From the NCBI RefSeq assembly GCF_928381505.1, contig NZ_CAKMSJ010000004.1:1-64000 (forward strand): a stretch of DNA of 64,000 nucleotides, in the 5' to 3' direction. Below the pieces are notes generated by a model that was not told the origin of the DNA, did no database searches, and saw only the letters and a program-made list of their open reading frames with translations. The DNA comes from Rothia endophytica (GTDB lineage: Bacteria > Actinomycetota > Actinomycetes > Actinomycetales > Micrococcaceae). The position numbers and the translations under genes are program-made. Shown piece after piece: positions 35,525 through 43,652 of the stretch. Within the stretch, counting starts at the first letter, position 1, and each line of letters begins with the position of its first letter.

Positions 35525-37580
35525 GGCGGCGTTTACGTGCCAACAGCAGTAGGGTTGCACCCACGGCTAAGGTGGCAAGACCGCCTACCATAAAGACGCT
35601 GGTTGAAGAACCGGTGTAGGCAAGCCGCCCCTCAGCTGCTGCCTGCTGGGCTTCTTTGAGCTCGCCAGCAGGTAGGTTGCAGTCCTTACCCGAAGCGGTT
35701 TTACCTACGATACGCACCTGGGAACCATCAGGTTTAGTGACCAGCCCGGTAGCGATATCAACAGAACCCTTAGTGTCAGCACGCTTCTGCTGGTCTTGAG
35801 CAGGTGCGCCCGGCTGCTGATCGGCAGCTGAGCTACCGCCGTCCTGCTGTGCCGGGGCATCACCCACGGTGAAGCTCAGGGTGCCTTCTGCGACCTTAAC
35901 CGAGCCGTCCTTCAGCGGCACCGACCACTCGATAGTGGCACTGTAGTTGCCGGCTTCGGTAAAGACCCAGTTGCCGTGCTGGTGAGTGTTCATGGGCACC
36001 TTGAAAGAATCCCCGGCGCTGTTAAAAACGGGTGTACCCGCTGCACCGAAGTTACCCGAAAGGAAGACCGAGAGTTTGCCCGGGCCACTAACACTTTTGA
36101 GAGTCATGGTGGCATCCCCGGCTGCTTCTGCAACGAGCTCAGGATTCTGGGTGTTCCACCCTAACCAGGGCACGCCACCTTGCTGGGTAGCTCCAATGAG
36201 GTAGACCTGGGTGCCTGCCGGTGCGATGTGCTCCATACCGGCAGGTAGTTTCATGGAGGCCTTGTCACCGAGTACAAAGTTGAGCGCACCGGTCTGCTTC
36301 CAGACGGCGGGGCTGGTGCGGTCGTCCTTCAGTTTGGCGGTCAACTGCCCGCCCGAGAGCACAGCCCCAAAATCGAAGTGCCCTTCAAGGGCGCGGTCGG
36401 CATTGGGGTTGGTGGCACGCTGAATGGTGAAGGACGCGGGGGTGTGGGCGGCGCGGTTGGCGGTGGTTTTCGCTTGGGCAGCTTTTACTACTTCTTCTGT
36501 GGCCAAGCACTGCTCAAGAGGGGCGGGTGCAGGGGCTTGCGGGGCTGCCAGGTTGTTCTTCTGCTGGGGTGCCGGAGCTATAGGGGCAGGTGGGGCCGCG
36601 GGTGCTTCTGCCTGATGGTCAGGCTGCTGGGAGGTAGAGCCCTGGGGTGCAGGGGTTTCGGAAGCTGGGGTATCTGGTGTCGGTGCCGCCACTTCTGCCT
36701 CGGGAGCAGGGTGTTCAGCATTTTCTGCGGCCGGAAGTGAAGTTTCTGCATTGGTCGGTGCCGGTGCGGGAGTTTTACTGGCGGATTCGCTGGGTGTCGC
36801 TGCTGAGGTGGGCGTTAGCGTGGGCTCAAGAGTGGGAAGAGCGCTAGGTTCTGGGGTGGCACTTGCGATGGGGGTTGCTTGAGGGCTTTCTTGAGGCAGC
36901 GCACCCACTACAAAGGTGTAGGTCTGGTCGGCTTGCACCTGTTCACCGGTTGCTAGGGTAGCGCTGGCGCGGAAGGTTAGCTCATAGGTGCCGGTGGCGG
37001 TAAAAGCCCAGTTGGCGTGTACGTGGGAGGCAACCGGCTGTACCAGGGGCGCTAACTTTTCATCTGAGCTGAAAACCCTGTTTACGCCGAAGGGTGAGGC
37101 TTGGAAGACTTCTATGCTGGCCCCCTGTGGGGTCTTTGTATCGAGCAGTTCAATGGTCACTGCATCATCTTTGAGAGCGCCGGGGCGGATGTCTTCGGTG
37201 TTCCAGCCGGGCCAGATAGCACCCTGCACCTGGGTCTGTGGTGCCAGCCAGATTTCTTGACCTGCGGGGGCAATAAACTCAAAGCCTCCGGGTGCAGCGA
37301 CCCGGGTTTTTTCGTTATTTACTAGGTTGAAAATAGTGTTTGCTGGGTCAAGGTGGGTGCGCGGTGCACCGGGCAGGTCTGCGTAGGTGAACATGTCGAG
37401 CTTGTTGCCTTTGAGGGCGAAAGCTAGTGCGTCGGTATGTTCTTTGGTGAGCACAGTTTTTTGGGTGTTTTCGGTGAAGTTGCCGGGCTGGACGGCGGGT
37501 GCCGGCTGGTCGGCTAGTGCGGGGGAGGCGAGGGTGGGTGAGAGTGCCAGGGCACCGGTTGAGAGAAACTTGCTGCGCAT
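35517..37580 (-). CDS. Wall-anchored surface protein with two anchored-repeat domains
   Basis: This 687-residue protein has a signal peptide, then repeat domain 1 (about residues 45-225; AIWPGWNTED, HVHANWAF) and a long Pro/Ala/Thr spacer (230-370). Repeat domain 2 follows (about 395-570; PWLGWNTQNPE, HQHGNWVF), then a linker, the LAYTG sortase signal, a helix and a RKRRLA tail. This is the layout of the TIGR03773 wall proteins that accompany zinc ABC genes. It is first in the operon under the Zur-type promoter. The likely role is zinc capture at the surface (inference). Confidence 0.85.
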   Translation of the reverse strand: MRSKFLSTGALALSPTLASPALADQPAPAVQPGNFTENTQKTVLTKEHTDALAFALKGNKLDMFTYADLPGAPRTHLDPANTIFNLVNNEKTRVAAPGGFEFIAPAGQEIWLAPQTQVQGAIWPGWNTEDIRPGALKDDAVTIELLDTKTPQGASIEVFQASPFGVNRVFSSDEKLAPLVQPVASHVHANWAFTATGTYELTFRASATLATGEQVQADQTYTFVVGALPQESPQATPIASATPEPSALPTLEPTLTPTSAATPSESASKTPAPAPTNAETSLPAAENAEHPAPEAEVAAPTPDTPASETPAPQGSTSQQPDHQAEAPAAPPAPIAPAPQQKNNLAAPQAPAPAPLEQCLATEEVVKAAQAKTTANRAAHTPASFTIQRATNPNADRALEGHFDFGAVLSGGQLTAKLKDDRTSPAVWKQTGALNFVLGDKASMKLPAGMEHIAPAGTQVYLIGATQQGGVPWLGWNTQNPELVAEAAGDATMTLKSVSGPGKLSVFLSGNFGAAGTPVFNSAGDSFKVPMNTHQHGNWVFTEAGNYSATIEWSVPLKDGSVKVAEGTLSFTVGDAPAQQDGGSSAADQQPGAPAQDQQKRADTKGSVDIATGLVTKPDGSQVRIVGKTASGKDCNLPAGELKEAQQAAAEGRLAYTGSSTSVFMVGGLATLAVGATLLLLARKRRLA

Positions 37581-37658
37581 GTGCGTCTTCCTCGTGCTGT
37601 ATCTGTTGAAAGCGGGTGAGTTCTGGGGCGGTCACCCTTTTGGGCTCTATTTACAGAC

Positions 37659-37687
37659 ACTATATCTTTAATGATAATCATTATCAA
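37659..37687 (-). promoter_or_regulatory. Zinc operon promoter with Zur/Fur-type box in the spacer
   Basis: On the minus strand -35 TTGATA (37687-37682), a 17-base spacer and -10 TATAGT (37664-37659) form a good promoter. The perfect 15-base palindrome TGATAATCATTATCA (37672-37686) fills the spacer. Its sequence fits Zur boxes of actinobacteria and also resembles Fur boxes; with zinc genes downstream, Zur is the more likely binder. Confidence 0.8.
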
Positions 37688-37811
37688 AAAGTGTTGTATG
37701 CTCACCTCGCCAGGAAGGTGGTCATGCCCACCGCTCTCAATCACCCAGCCCCCGGGGCATCCCCGCCACCTGTTACGTTTGACTTTTTGGTATTGCTGGC
37801 GAAGCCCATTC

Positions 37812-37825
37812 ATTGTTGAACAAAT
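37812..37825. promoter_or_regulatory. Candidate FCD-GntR operator before the NRAMP-like gene
   Basis: ATTGTTGAACAAAT fits the FadR/FCD-type consensus TTGTnnnACAA and nearly repeats the palindrome at 43501 in front of the PxpBC operon. The regulator encoded at 39227 is the likely binder. Confidence 0.6.
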
Positions 37826-37906
37826 GGGTGTAATGTATGTCTATGACCTGGCGTTTGTTGCCTCTATGGCTTATCACTGCGCGCCCCTCGTTTTCAAGGA
37901 GACATC

Positions 37907-39139
37907 ATGGCAGATGCCCTCGTAACCCCCAAGGACCAGCAGGCAGCAAAGGGACGCAGGACGGCGCTACTCGGCTCCCTCTTCCTCATGGCCACCAGCG
38001 CCATCGGCCCCGGTTTTATCACCCAAACCGGCCAGTTCACCTATACCCTAGGCGCGGCTTTTGCCTTCGCTATCTTAATTTCAATCCTCATTGATATCGC
38101 CGTGCAGCTCAATGTCTGGCGCATCATCGGTGTCTCAGGCATGAAAGCCCAAGAACTCGCTAACTCCGTGCTCCCTGGCCTGGGCATTTTCCTTGCCATC
38201 CTGGTGGCGCTGGGCGGGTTTGTCTTTAACGTGGGCAACGTTGCTGGTGGCGGTCTCGGTATGAACTCCATGCTGGGTATGGAGCCCAAAATTGGCGGCA
38301 TCATCACCGCCCTGCTGGCTATTGGCGTCTTCATCTCAAAACGAGCGGGTGTGGCACTGGACCGCATCGTGGTAGCCCTGGGCGTCATCATGATTGCAGC
38401 GACCTTTTACGTCGCTATCGTCTCTAACCCTCCCGTGGGTGAGGCTCTCAAGCAGAGCGTCCTCCCCGAAGAGATTGACTTCACCGTGATCACCACCCTG
38501 GTCGGTGGCACCGTGGGCGGCTACATCACCTACGCGGGTGCCCATCGTATGCTGGACGCAGGCATCTCGGGCCCCGAGTACGTCAAGGATATCTCCCGTT
38601 CCTCGGTTACCGGCATCATCATCACCGGCATCATGCGCTTTTTGCTCTTTCTCGCCATCTTGGGTGTCGTGGCAACCGGTGTTCAGATGGACACCGAATC
38701 ATCAATCGCAGGGCAAGCCTTCGGCATCGCCGCCGGTGAAGTAGGCACGCGCCTCTTTGGTCTTATCTTGTGGGGTGCAGCCATTTCCTCAGTTATCGGC
38801 GCCGCCTTTACCTCGGTATCCTTCCTCACCAGCTCAAAGACCAGCGTTGCTGTGAAAAACGGTCTGACCATCGGCTTCATCGTCGTATCAACCATCGTCT
38901 TCATCATTGCTGGTAAGGCACCGGCCACCCTGCTCATTGTGGCCGGCGCGGTCAACGGTCTCATTCTGCCCGTTGGTTTCGGTGTGCTGATGTTCGTAGC
39001 AACCTTCCTGGGCAAGAGCCTGCTCAAAGGCTACAAGTACCCACTGTGGCTGATTGTAATTGGCTGGGCATCCTGGCTACTCACCATCTACCTGGGCGTG
39101 ATGTCCCTCAGCGGCATCGCCAAGCTCTGGGCAGGTTAG
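37907..39139 (+). CDS. NRAMP-like transporter (YcsG-type)
   Basis: This 410-residue protein has about 11 helices and is a divergent NRAMP-family member. An early GPGFITQTGQFTY stands where classical NRAMPs have DPGN, so the metal-binding Asp is missing. B. subtilis YcsG, a similar protein, lies with the 5-oxoprolinase genes, as here with PxpBC (41718). The substrate may therefore be an organic acid such as 5-oxoproline rather than a metal; this is inference. ATG 37907 follows CAAGGAG. Confidence 0.75.
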   Translation: MADALVTPKDQQAAKGRRTALLGSLFLMATSAIGPGFITQTGQFTYTLGAAFAFAILISILIDIAVQLNVWRIIGVSGMKAQELANSVLPGLGIFLAILVALGGFVFNVGNVAGGGLGMNSMLGMEPKIGGIITALLAIGVFISKRAGVALDRIVVALGVIMIAATFYVAIVSNPPVGEALKQSVLPEEIDFTVITTLVGGTVGGYITYAGAHRMLDAGISGPEYVKDISRSSVTGIIITGIMRFLLFLAILGVVATGVQMDTESSIAGQAFGIAAGEVGTRLFGLILWGAAISSVIGAAFTSVSFLTSSKTSVAVKNGLTIGFIVVSTIVFIIAGKAPATLLIVAGAVNGLILPVGFGVLMFVATFLGKSLLKGYKYPLWLIVIGWASWLLTIYLGVMSLSGIAKLWAG

Positions 39140-39161
39140 AAACTTTTTACCCCCTTAACCA

Positions 39162-39214
39162 CGAGAGGGCATTACCGACGGTTTGCTAGAAAACCCGTTC
39201 ATAATGCCCTCTCG
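39162..39214. terminator. Bidirectional terminator
   Basis: Perfect 13-bp arms CGAGAGGGCATTA with an inner ACGGTTT/AAACCCGT-like stem lie between the convergent genes ending at 39139 and 39227. Confidence 0.75.
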
Positions 39215-39226
39215 CTTCGTGTTTTA

Positions 39227-39913
39227 TTAGAGTCGTCCCGCGAAAAAGTCCCGCGATTCCCACAGGTACTCCCGCAGCTGCTTCTTCGCCTTTTCGCGGT
39301 CACCGCCCTCAACCAGCTCTAAAATCTTGGCGTTCTTCTCAATAAAAGAGGCATGGAAACCCGGCACGGTCACCTGCGAAAAGAAGAGCAGACGCATCTC
39401 AGCCAGCACGCTCTCCATAGCGCTACTGAGTCGAGCGGACCCCGCCGCGTCCACCAGGGCGCGGTGAAACTCCTGGTTGGAGGACGCCATGCCCAACACC
39501 GAACCACGCTCACGGGCCTGCCGCCCCTGGGTCAGAGCCGCCCTCGCCTCAGCAATCTCACCTACAGGTGCCACATCAATGGCGGCAGCCTGGATAGCCC
39601 AGCGCATCGTGAACATTTCCTTAATCTGCTCATTGCCTGGGGAGAGCACAAAAACCCCGCGATTGGGAATACGCTCCACCAGATTCTGCGCCTCAAGCAC
39701 CATGAAGGCCTGACGCAGGGTGTTGCGGGAGACCTCCAGGACACCGGAAAGGTGCTGTTCGCCGAGTTTAGCGCCAGGAACCAGCACTCCATTATTCATG
39801 CCGGTACGCAAAACACTGGCAGCCCACTCGGTGGAGCGAGCATGCTCGGGGCGCTGCTGGGCTATTTGCTCTAGTGAAGGCACTGTTTCTAGGGCTGTGG
39901 TTTCGGGGTACAT
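39227..39913 (-). CDS. GntR family regulator, FCD subfamily
   Basis: This 228-residue regulator has a winged helix (GAKLGEQHLSGVLEVSRNTLR, then LVERIPNRGVFVL) and an all-helical FCD ligand domain with the metal-site region NQEFHRALVDAAGS. ATG 39913 is preferred: TAATAT lies 7 bases before it, giving a leaderless transcript, and a palindrome overlaps that -10. A GTG at 39964 is possible. It lies just behind the biotin carboxylase gene and probably controls the PxpBC operon and the NRAMP-like gene through ATTGTTSAACAAT sites. Confidence 0.85.
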   Translation of the reverse strand: MYPETTALETVPSLEQIAQQRPEHARSTEWAASVLRTGMNNGVLVPGAKLGEQHLSGVLEVSRNTLRQAFMVLEAQNLVERIPNRGVFVLSPGNEQIKEMFTMRWAIQAAAIDVAPVGEIAEARAALTQGRQARERGSVLGMASSNQEFHRALVDAAGSARLSSAMESVLAEMRLLFFSQVTVPGFHASFIEKNAKILELVEGGDREKAKKQLREYLWESRDFFAGRL

Positions 39914-39931
39914 ACCTGAAATATTACAGGT
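39914..39931. promoter_or_regulatory. Palindrome over the -10 of the GntR gene
   Basis: ACCTG-AAATATTA-CAGGT lies directly before ATG 39913. On the minus strand it contains TAATAT, 7 bases from the start codon. It is a candidate autoregulatory operator. Confidence 0.45.
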
Positions 39932-39973
39932 GCCTAGTTTGTGGGTGGGAGCCCGGCCGCTCACACCCAGAAC

Positions 39974-41725
39974 CTAAAGACGCAGAAGAGGCTCCCCTGC
40001 AGATACACGTTGCCCGGTTTCCACCAGAATTTCGCTGACAGTGCCAGCGGTTTCAGCAAAGACAGGTACCTCGGTCTTCATGGCCTCCAGCAGAGCCACC
40101 TGCGCCCCAGCTTCTACCTCATCGCCCGCCTGAACGAGGTAACGCAGCACCGACCCGCTCATGGGAGCTGCCACGCTGACCTCGGTATCAGCCGTAGGGG
40201 CGGACGCCGCCCTGCCACCTGCACTACCCAGGGAGGCAAAGACGGTGTCTGGCACGCCAATCTGGTGAGGCTGGCCGTCGATTTCCATGGTGAAGCGGGT
40301 GAGCCCGGTGCCGGGGAAACTGGTAGCACCCACGGGCAGTAAGGGCTGGCGGTAGGCCTGCTGTTCACCGTCAAGACCGGGCAGGAACTCGTCCTCAATC
40401 CAAGTGGTGTACACCCCGAACTCTCCGCTCTGCGCGGTGAAAGCCTGTGCCTCAAGAACCTGGCGGTCAAAGGGAATCACGGTGGCTACCCCCGCGATAT
40501 CCAGCTGTTTGAGGGCGAAACGCGCCCGTGCCAGTGCCTGCTCGCGGGTAGCCCCTGTAACAATCAGCTTAGCCAGCATGGAATCAAAATCGCCGCTCAC
40601 CACAGAACCCGGTCGCACCCCGGCGTCCCAACGGATACCGGGGCCAGAGGGCACTGTAAGGGATGAGATGACGCCGGCGGCAGGCAAAAAGCCGCGGGCA
40701 GGATCCTCAGCATTGATGCGGAACTCAAAAGCATGGCCGGTGGGCTGCGGGGTCTCGGTGAGGGGTAGGGGCTCGCCGGCAGCAATGAGTAGTTGCAGGG
40801 CTACCAGGTCCACTCCGGTCACCTCTTCGGTCACGGGGTGCTCCACCTGAATGCGGGTATTGACCTCTAGGAAAGAGACGGTGCCGTCCACAGCAATCAT
40901 GAACTCAGCCGTGCCCACACCAACATAGCCAGCTGCCCGGAAAATCTCAGCGGACGCCCGTTCGATGCTCTGCTGCTGCTCTTGGGTGATGAAAGGGGCG
41001 GGGGCTTCTTCCACCAGCTTCTGGTTGCGCCGCTGCAGGGAGCAGTCACGGGTGCCAACCACCACGACGTTGCCGTGGGTATCTGCCGCTACCTGGGCTT
41101 CAACATGGCGGGGGCGCTCTAGGAAGCGTTCGATGAAACACTCACCGTTGCCAAAGGCGGCAACCGCCTCGCGGGAGGCAGACTCAAATGCCCCCTCAAC
41201 TTCATCTAATTCACGCACAATGCGCATGCCGCGCCCGCCACCGCCGTGGGCTGCCTTGATGATGGAGGGCAGGCCGTGTTCTTCGGCAAAAGCGCGAGCT
41301 TCTGCAGCGCTGGCAACCGGCCCGTCCGAGCCCGGTGCTAGCGGGGCGCCCACCGACTGAGCCAGTTCACGAGCCTTGACCTTATCGCCCAGTGCTTCGA
41401 TGGTTTCGGGGGCGGGGCCCACCCAGGTGAGCCCGGCGTCCAGCACGGCGCGCGCAAAGGTGGCGTTTTCAGCCAGGAAGCCGTAGCCGGGGTGCACATC
41501 GGTGGCGCCAGATGCCAGGGCAATACCCATAATCTTCTCAATGTTCAGGTAGGTCTCGGCAGGTGTTAAACCCTCTAGTGCGTAGGCTTCGTCGGCCAGG
41601 GCAACGTGCAGAGCTTCGGCGTCTGTATCAGCGTAGATAGCCACCGAACCAATGCCTGCCTGGGCGCAGGCACCAATGATTCGCACGGCGATTTCGCCGC
41701 GGTTAGCAATGAGAACTTTACGCAT
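39974..41725 (-). CDS. Biotin carboxylase fused to biotin carboxyl carrier domain
   Basis: This 583-residue protein has an ATP-grasp biotin carboxylase (about residues 1-450; KVLIANRGEIAVRI, the ATP loop GGGGRGM, EVNTRIQVEHPVTEEV) and a C-terminal BCCP domain with the biotinyl lysine in EAMKTE. ATG 41725 overlaps the stop of the PxpBC gene (ATGCGTAA). Joined with PxpB/PxpC-type domains, the two proteins resemble urea carboxylase split in two, so the complex may carboxylate 5-oxoproline or another amide before hydrolysis. That substrate is inferred. No PxpA gene is seen in the window. Confidence 0.88.
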   Translation of the reverse strand: MRKVLIANRGEIAVRIIGACAQAGIGSVAIYADTDAEALHVALADEAYALEGLTPAETYLNIEKIMGIALASGATDVHPGYGFLAENATFARAVLDAGLTWVGPAPETIEALGDKVKARELAQSVGAPLAPGSDGPVASAAEARAFAEEHGLPSIIKAAHGGGGRGMRIVRELDEVEGAFESASREAVAAFGNGECFIERFLERPRHVEAQVAADTHGNVVVVGTRDCSLQRRNQKLVEEAPAPFITQEQQQSIERASAEIFRAAGYVGVGTAEFMIAVDGTVSFLEVNTRIQVEHPVTEEVTGVDLVALQLLIAAGEPLPLTETPQPTGHAFEFRINAEDPARGFLPAAGVISSLTVPSGPGIRWDAGVRPGSVVSGDFDSMLAKLIVTGATREQALARARFALKQLDIAGVATVIPFDRQVLEAQAFTAQSGEFGVYTTWIEDEFLPGLDGEQQAYRQPLLPVGATSFPGTGLTRFTMEIDGQPHQIGVPDTVFASLGSAGGRAASAPTADTEVSVAAPMSGSVLRYLVQAGDEVEAGAQVALLEAMKTEVPVFAETAGTVSEILVETGQRVSAGEPLLRL

Positions 41726-43439
41726 GTTTCTGCACTTTCGTGATGGGGAGGGCAAGGGTCTGAGGTGTAATTTCGATGGGCTCTTGGGGCATCTCGGTGA
41801 CGAAACGGATGAGGGTTTGCGGTGGTGACTGAGCGAGAAGCCGCAGGTCAGCCGGGTGCACCGTAGCGATGACGGGGTAGCCACCGGTCACTGGGTGGTC
41901 TGCAAGGAAGACCACCGGTTCACCGCTAGGGGGCACCTGAATGGCGCCGGGAACCATGCCTTCGCTGGGTAGCTCTCCCGTGATGGCGCGGGTCAGCGGG
42001 GTCTGGGTATCGGGGGTCTCGGCGGGTAGTAGACGCACACCGATACGATCGCTGGCCTCACTCACCTGCCAAGTGAGCTGGCCAAAGCGTGCCAGGGAAT
42101 CGGCGGTAAACCAGTCATCACGAGGCCCCGGGATAACCCGAACCTCCAGTGTCTCACCCGCTGCGGGGAGGGGTAGAGACGGGGCAGGGTTGCCCACCAC
42201 GCTGGTCGGCAGGGACGCCAGGTGCAACCGATCCCCGGCTGTGAGGGGGTCTGCGCCCAGGGACGCCAGGGTATCGCGGGAGCTACTGGCAGCTTCAACC
42301 GGGGCGGCAAACCCACCGCGCACCGCCAGGTAGACCCGCAAGCCCTGCTCAACGGGGGAGAGGGTCAGCTTCTGCCCGGCCTTCAGGGCAAAGGGGGCGT
42401 AGGTGCGGGCAACCAGCGGGATGAAAGGCTCGGGATCTTCTGCCTGTAGCCCAGCGTCCGGCTGGGCGCCCTCAGGCTGGGTGATCGTGGCGGTAACCTT
42501 GGCGCCGGTTAGAGCCAGCACGGTATCTTCTAGCGCGGTGAGACTTAGCCCGCCCGCCAGATTTTCGAGCACCGTAGCACCCGGTATATTACCGACCAGT
42601 CGGTTAGCCTCTTTGGCGGCGGCAGGGTCGGCAAAACCGGAGGGGGAGACACCCCAGTGGGTGAGACCCTTGCGGCCAGAGTCTTGAAAGAGGGTCAGCG
42701 CACCGGGTGAGTTGACGGTAAGCACCGGAGAAAGCGCAGTCTTGACCAGCGTGTCAGCGCTGGGAATGGCGCCCTGCTGTGGGCCTTGTTCGGATACCTG
42801 CACCAGTTCCCGGACTGCCCGGAACTGCACCTGCATGCCGGGTTCTAGCAGGGCAGGGGTTTCCCGGCACAGATCCCAGAGGGGTGCATCTGTATGTCCG
42901 ATAAGTTGCCAGCCGCCGGGGGAGGTGCGGGGGTAAATACCTGAGAAGTCGCCGGCAAGACCCACTGAACCGGCGGGGACGGCGGTGCGCGGGGTGGTGC
43001 GGCGGGGCACGTCCAACACGTTGTCGTGGCGGTGCAGATAGAAGAAGCCCGGGGCGAACCCGGCAAAAGCTACTGACCAGTGCCCGGTGGTGTGGGCATA
43101 GACCACTGCCTCATGGCTAATGCCCAGCAGAGAAGCAACCTCGGCAACATCCTGGCCGTCATAGACCACATCGATGGTGGCGGTTTGCCCGTGGGTGCGT
43201 ACATCGCCGCTGGTGGCGGGTAGGTCAGGGGTCGCCATGAAAGCGTCAGCTTGTTCAGCGGTGTTGAAGCGAACCAGTACGGTTTGGGCAGCAGGCACCA
43301 GTTCTATTTGCCCAGTGGCAGGGCGTTCGACCAGGTGGGCATGCACATGCAAGGCTGCTTCCAGGGTGGTGCAGTCGACCAGCACTGCGAGTGCGCCGAA
43401 GCGTTTAACCGCGCGGGACGTGTGGGAAACCGAGTGCAT
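41718..43439 (-). CDS. PxpB-PxpC fusion (5-oxoprolinase / KipI-KipA-like)
   Basis: This 573-residue protein joins a KipI/PxpB domain (about residues 1-215; GFAPGFFYLHRHDNVLDVPR, then PAGSVGLAGDFSGIYPRTSPG) to a KipA/PxpC domain (about 235-560; VNSPGALTLFQDSGRKG, HWGVSPSGFADP, GVRLLPAETP). In many bacteria these are separate subunits of ATP-dependent 5-oxoprolinase. ATG 43439 lies 3 bases after a run of eight G that acts as ribosome site. It is first in the operon with the biotin carboxylase and carries the GntR-type palindrome 62 bases upstream. Confidence 0.85.
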   Translation of the reverse strand: MHSVSHTSRAVKRFGALAVLVDCTTLEAALHVHAHLVERPATGQIELVPAAQTVLVRFNTAEQADAFMATPDLPATSGDVRTHGQTATIDVVYDGQDVAEVASLLGISHEAVVYAHTTGHWSVAFAGFAPGFFYLHRHDNVLDVPRRTTPRTAVPAGSVGLAGDFSGIYPRTSPGGWQLIGHTDAPLWDLCRETPALLEPGMQVQFRAVRELVQVSEQGPQQGAIPSADTLVKTALSPVLTVNSPGALTLFQDSGRKGLTHWGVSPSGFADPAAAKEANRLVGNIPGATVLENLAGGLSLTALEDTVLALTGAKVTATITQPEGAQPDAGLQAEDPEPFIPLVARTYAPFALKAGQKLTLSPVEQGLRVYLAVRGGFAAPVEAASSSRDTLASLGADPLTAGDRLHLASLPTSVVGNPAPSLPLPAAGETLEVRVIPGPRDDWFTADSLARFGQLTWQVSEASDRIGVRLLPAETPDTQTPLTRAITGELPSEGMVPGAIQVPPSGEPVVFLADHPVTGGYPVIATVHPADLRLLAQSPPQTLIRFVTEMPQEPIEITPQTLALPITKVQKHA

Positions 43440-43442
43440 GCG

Positions 43443-43450
43443 CCCCCCCC
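43443..43450 (-). promoter_or_regulatory. Eight-G tract serving as ribosome site of the PxpBC gene
   Basis: AAGGGGGGGGCGC precedes ATG 43439. The homopolymer is the only Shine-Dalgarno candidate. Length change here would alter spacing but not the frame. Confidence 0.5.
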
Positions 43451-43500
43451 TTGTGGTGTGCCGACTGTAAAGGAAAGCAACCCGAGTAAAACCACCCAAG

Positions 43501-43513
43501 ATTGTTCAACAAT
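43501..43513. promoter_or_regulatory. Candidate FCD-GntR operator of the PxpBC operon
   Basis: ATTGTTCAACAAT is a perfect 13-base palindrome of the TTGTnnnACAA type, shared with the site at 37812. Confidence 0.6.
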
Positions 43514-43602
43514 TATTGCAGATGTGGCGGCGAGCACGCAAATGTGTGAACTATCGTCTACCCCAGAACTGTACGAAAGTATATGTGGCAAGCTCTAACG
43601 CC

Positions 43603-43621
43603 TCACTAGAGTCTTTAGTGA
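43603..43621. promoter_or_regulatory. Inverted repeat before the lanthipeptide cluster
   Basis: TCACTA-GAGTCTT-TAGTGA lies 32 bases before the first gene of the cluster (43653) and is a candidate operator for its first transcript. Confidence 0.35.
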
Positions 43622-43652
43622 AGGCGCAAGAGAAAGAAAAGCGAGGTGCGCA

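Larger units (their letters stand above)
37581..37906. promoter_or_regulatory. Divergent intergenic region: Zur promoter and NRAMP-gene operator
   Basis: No gene is seen in these 326 bases. The left part holds the zinc operon promoter and Zur/Fur-type palindrome (37659-37687). The right part holds the ATTGTTGAACAA palindrome (37812-37825) and the ribosome site AAGGAG of the NRAMP-like gene. Confidence 0.7.
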
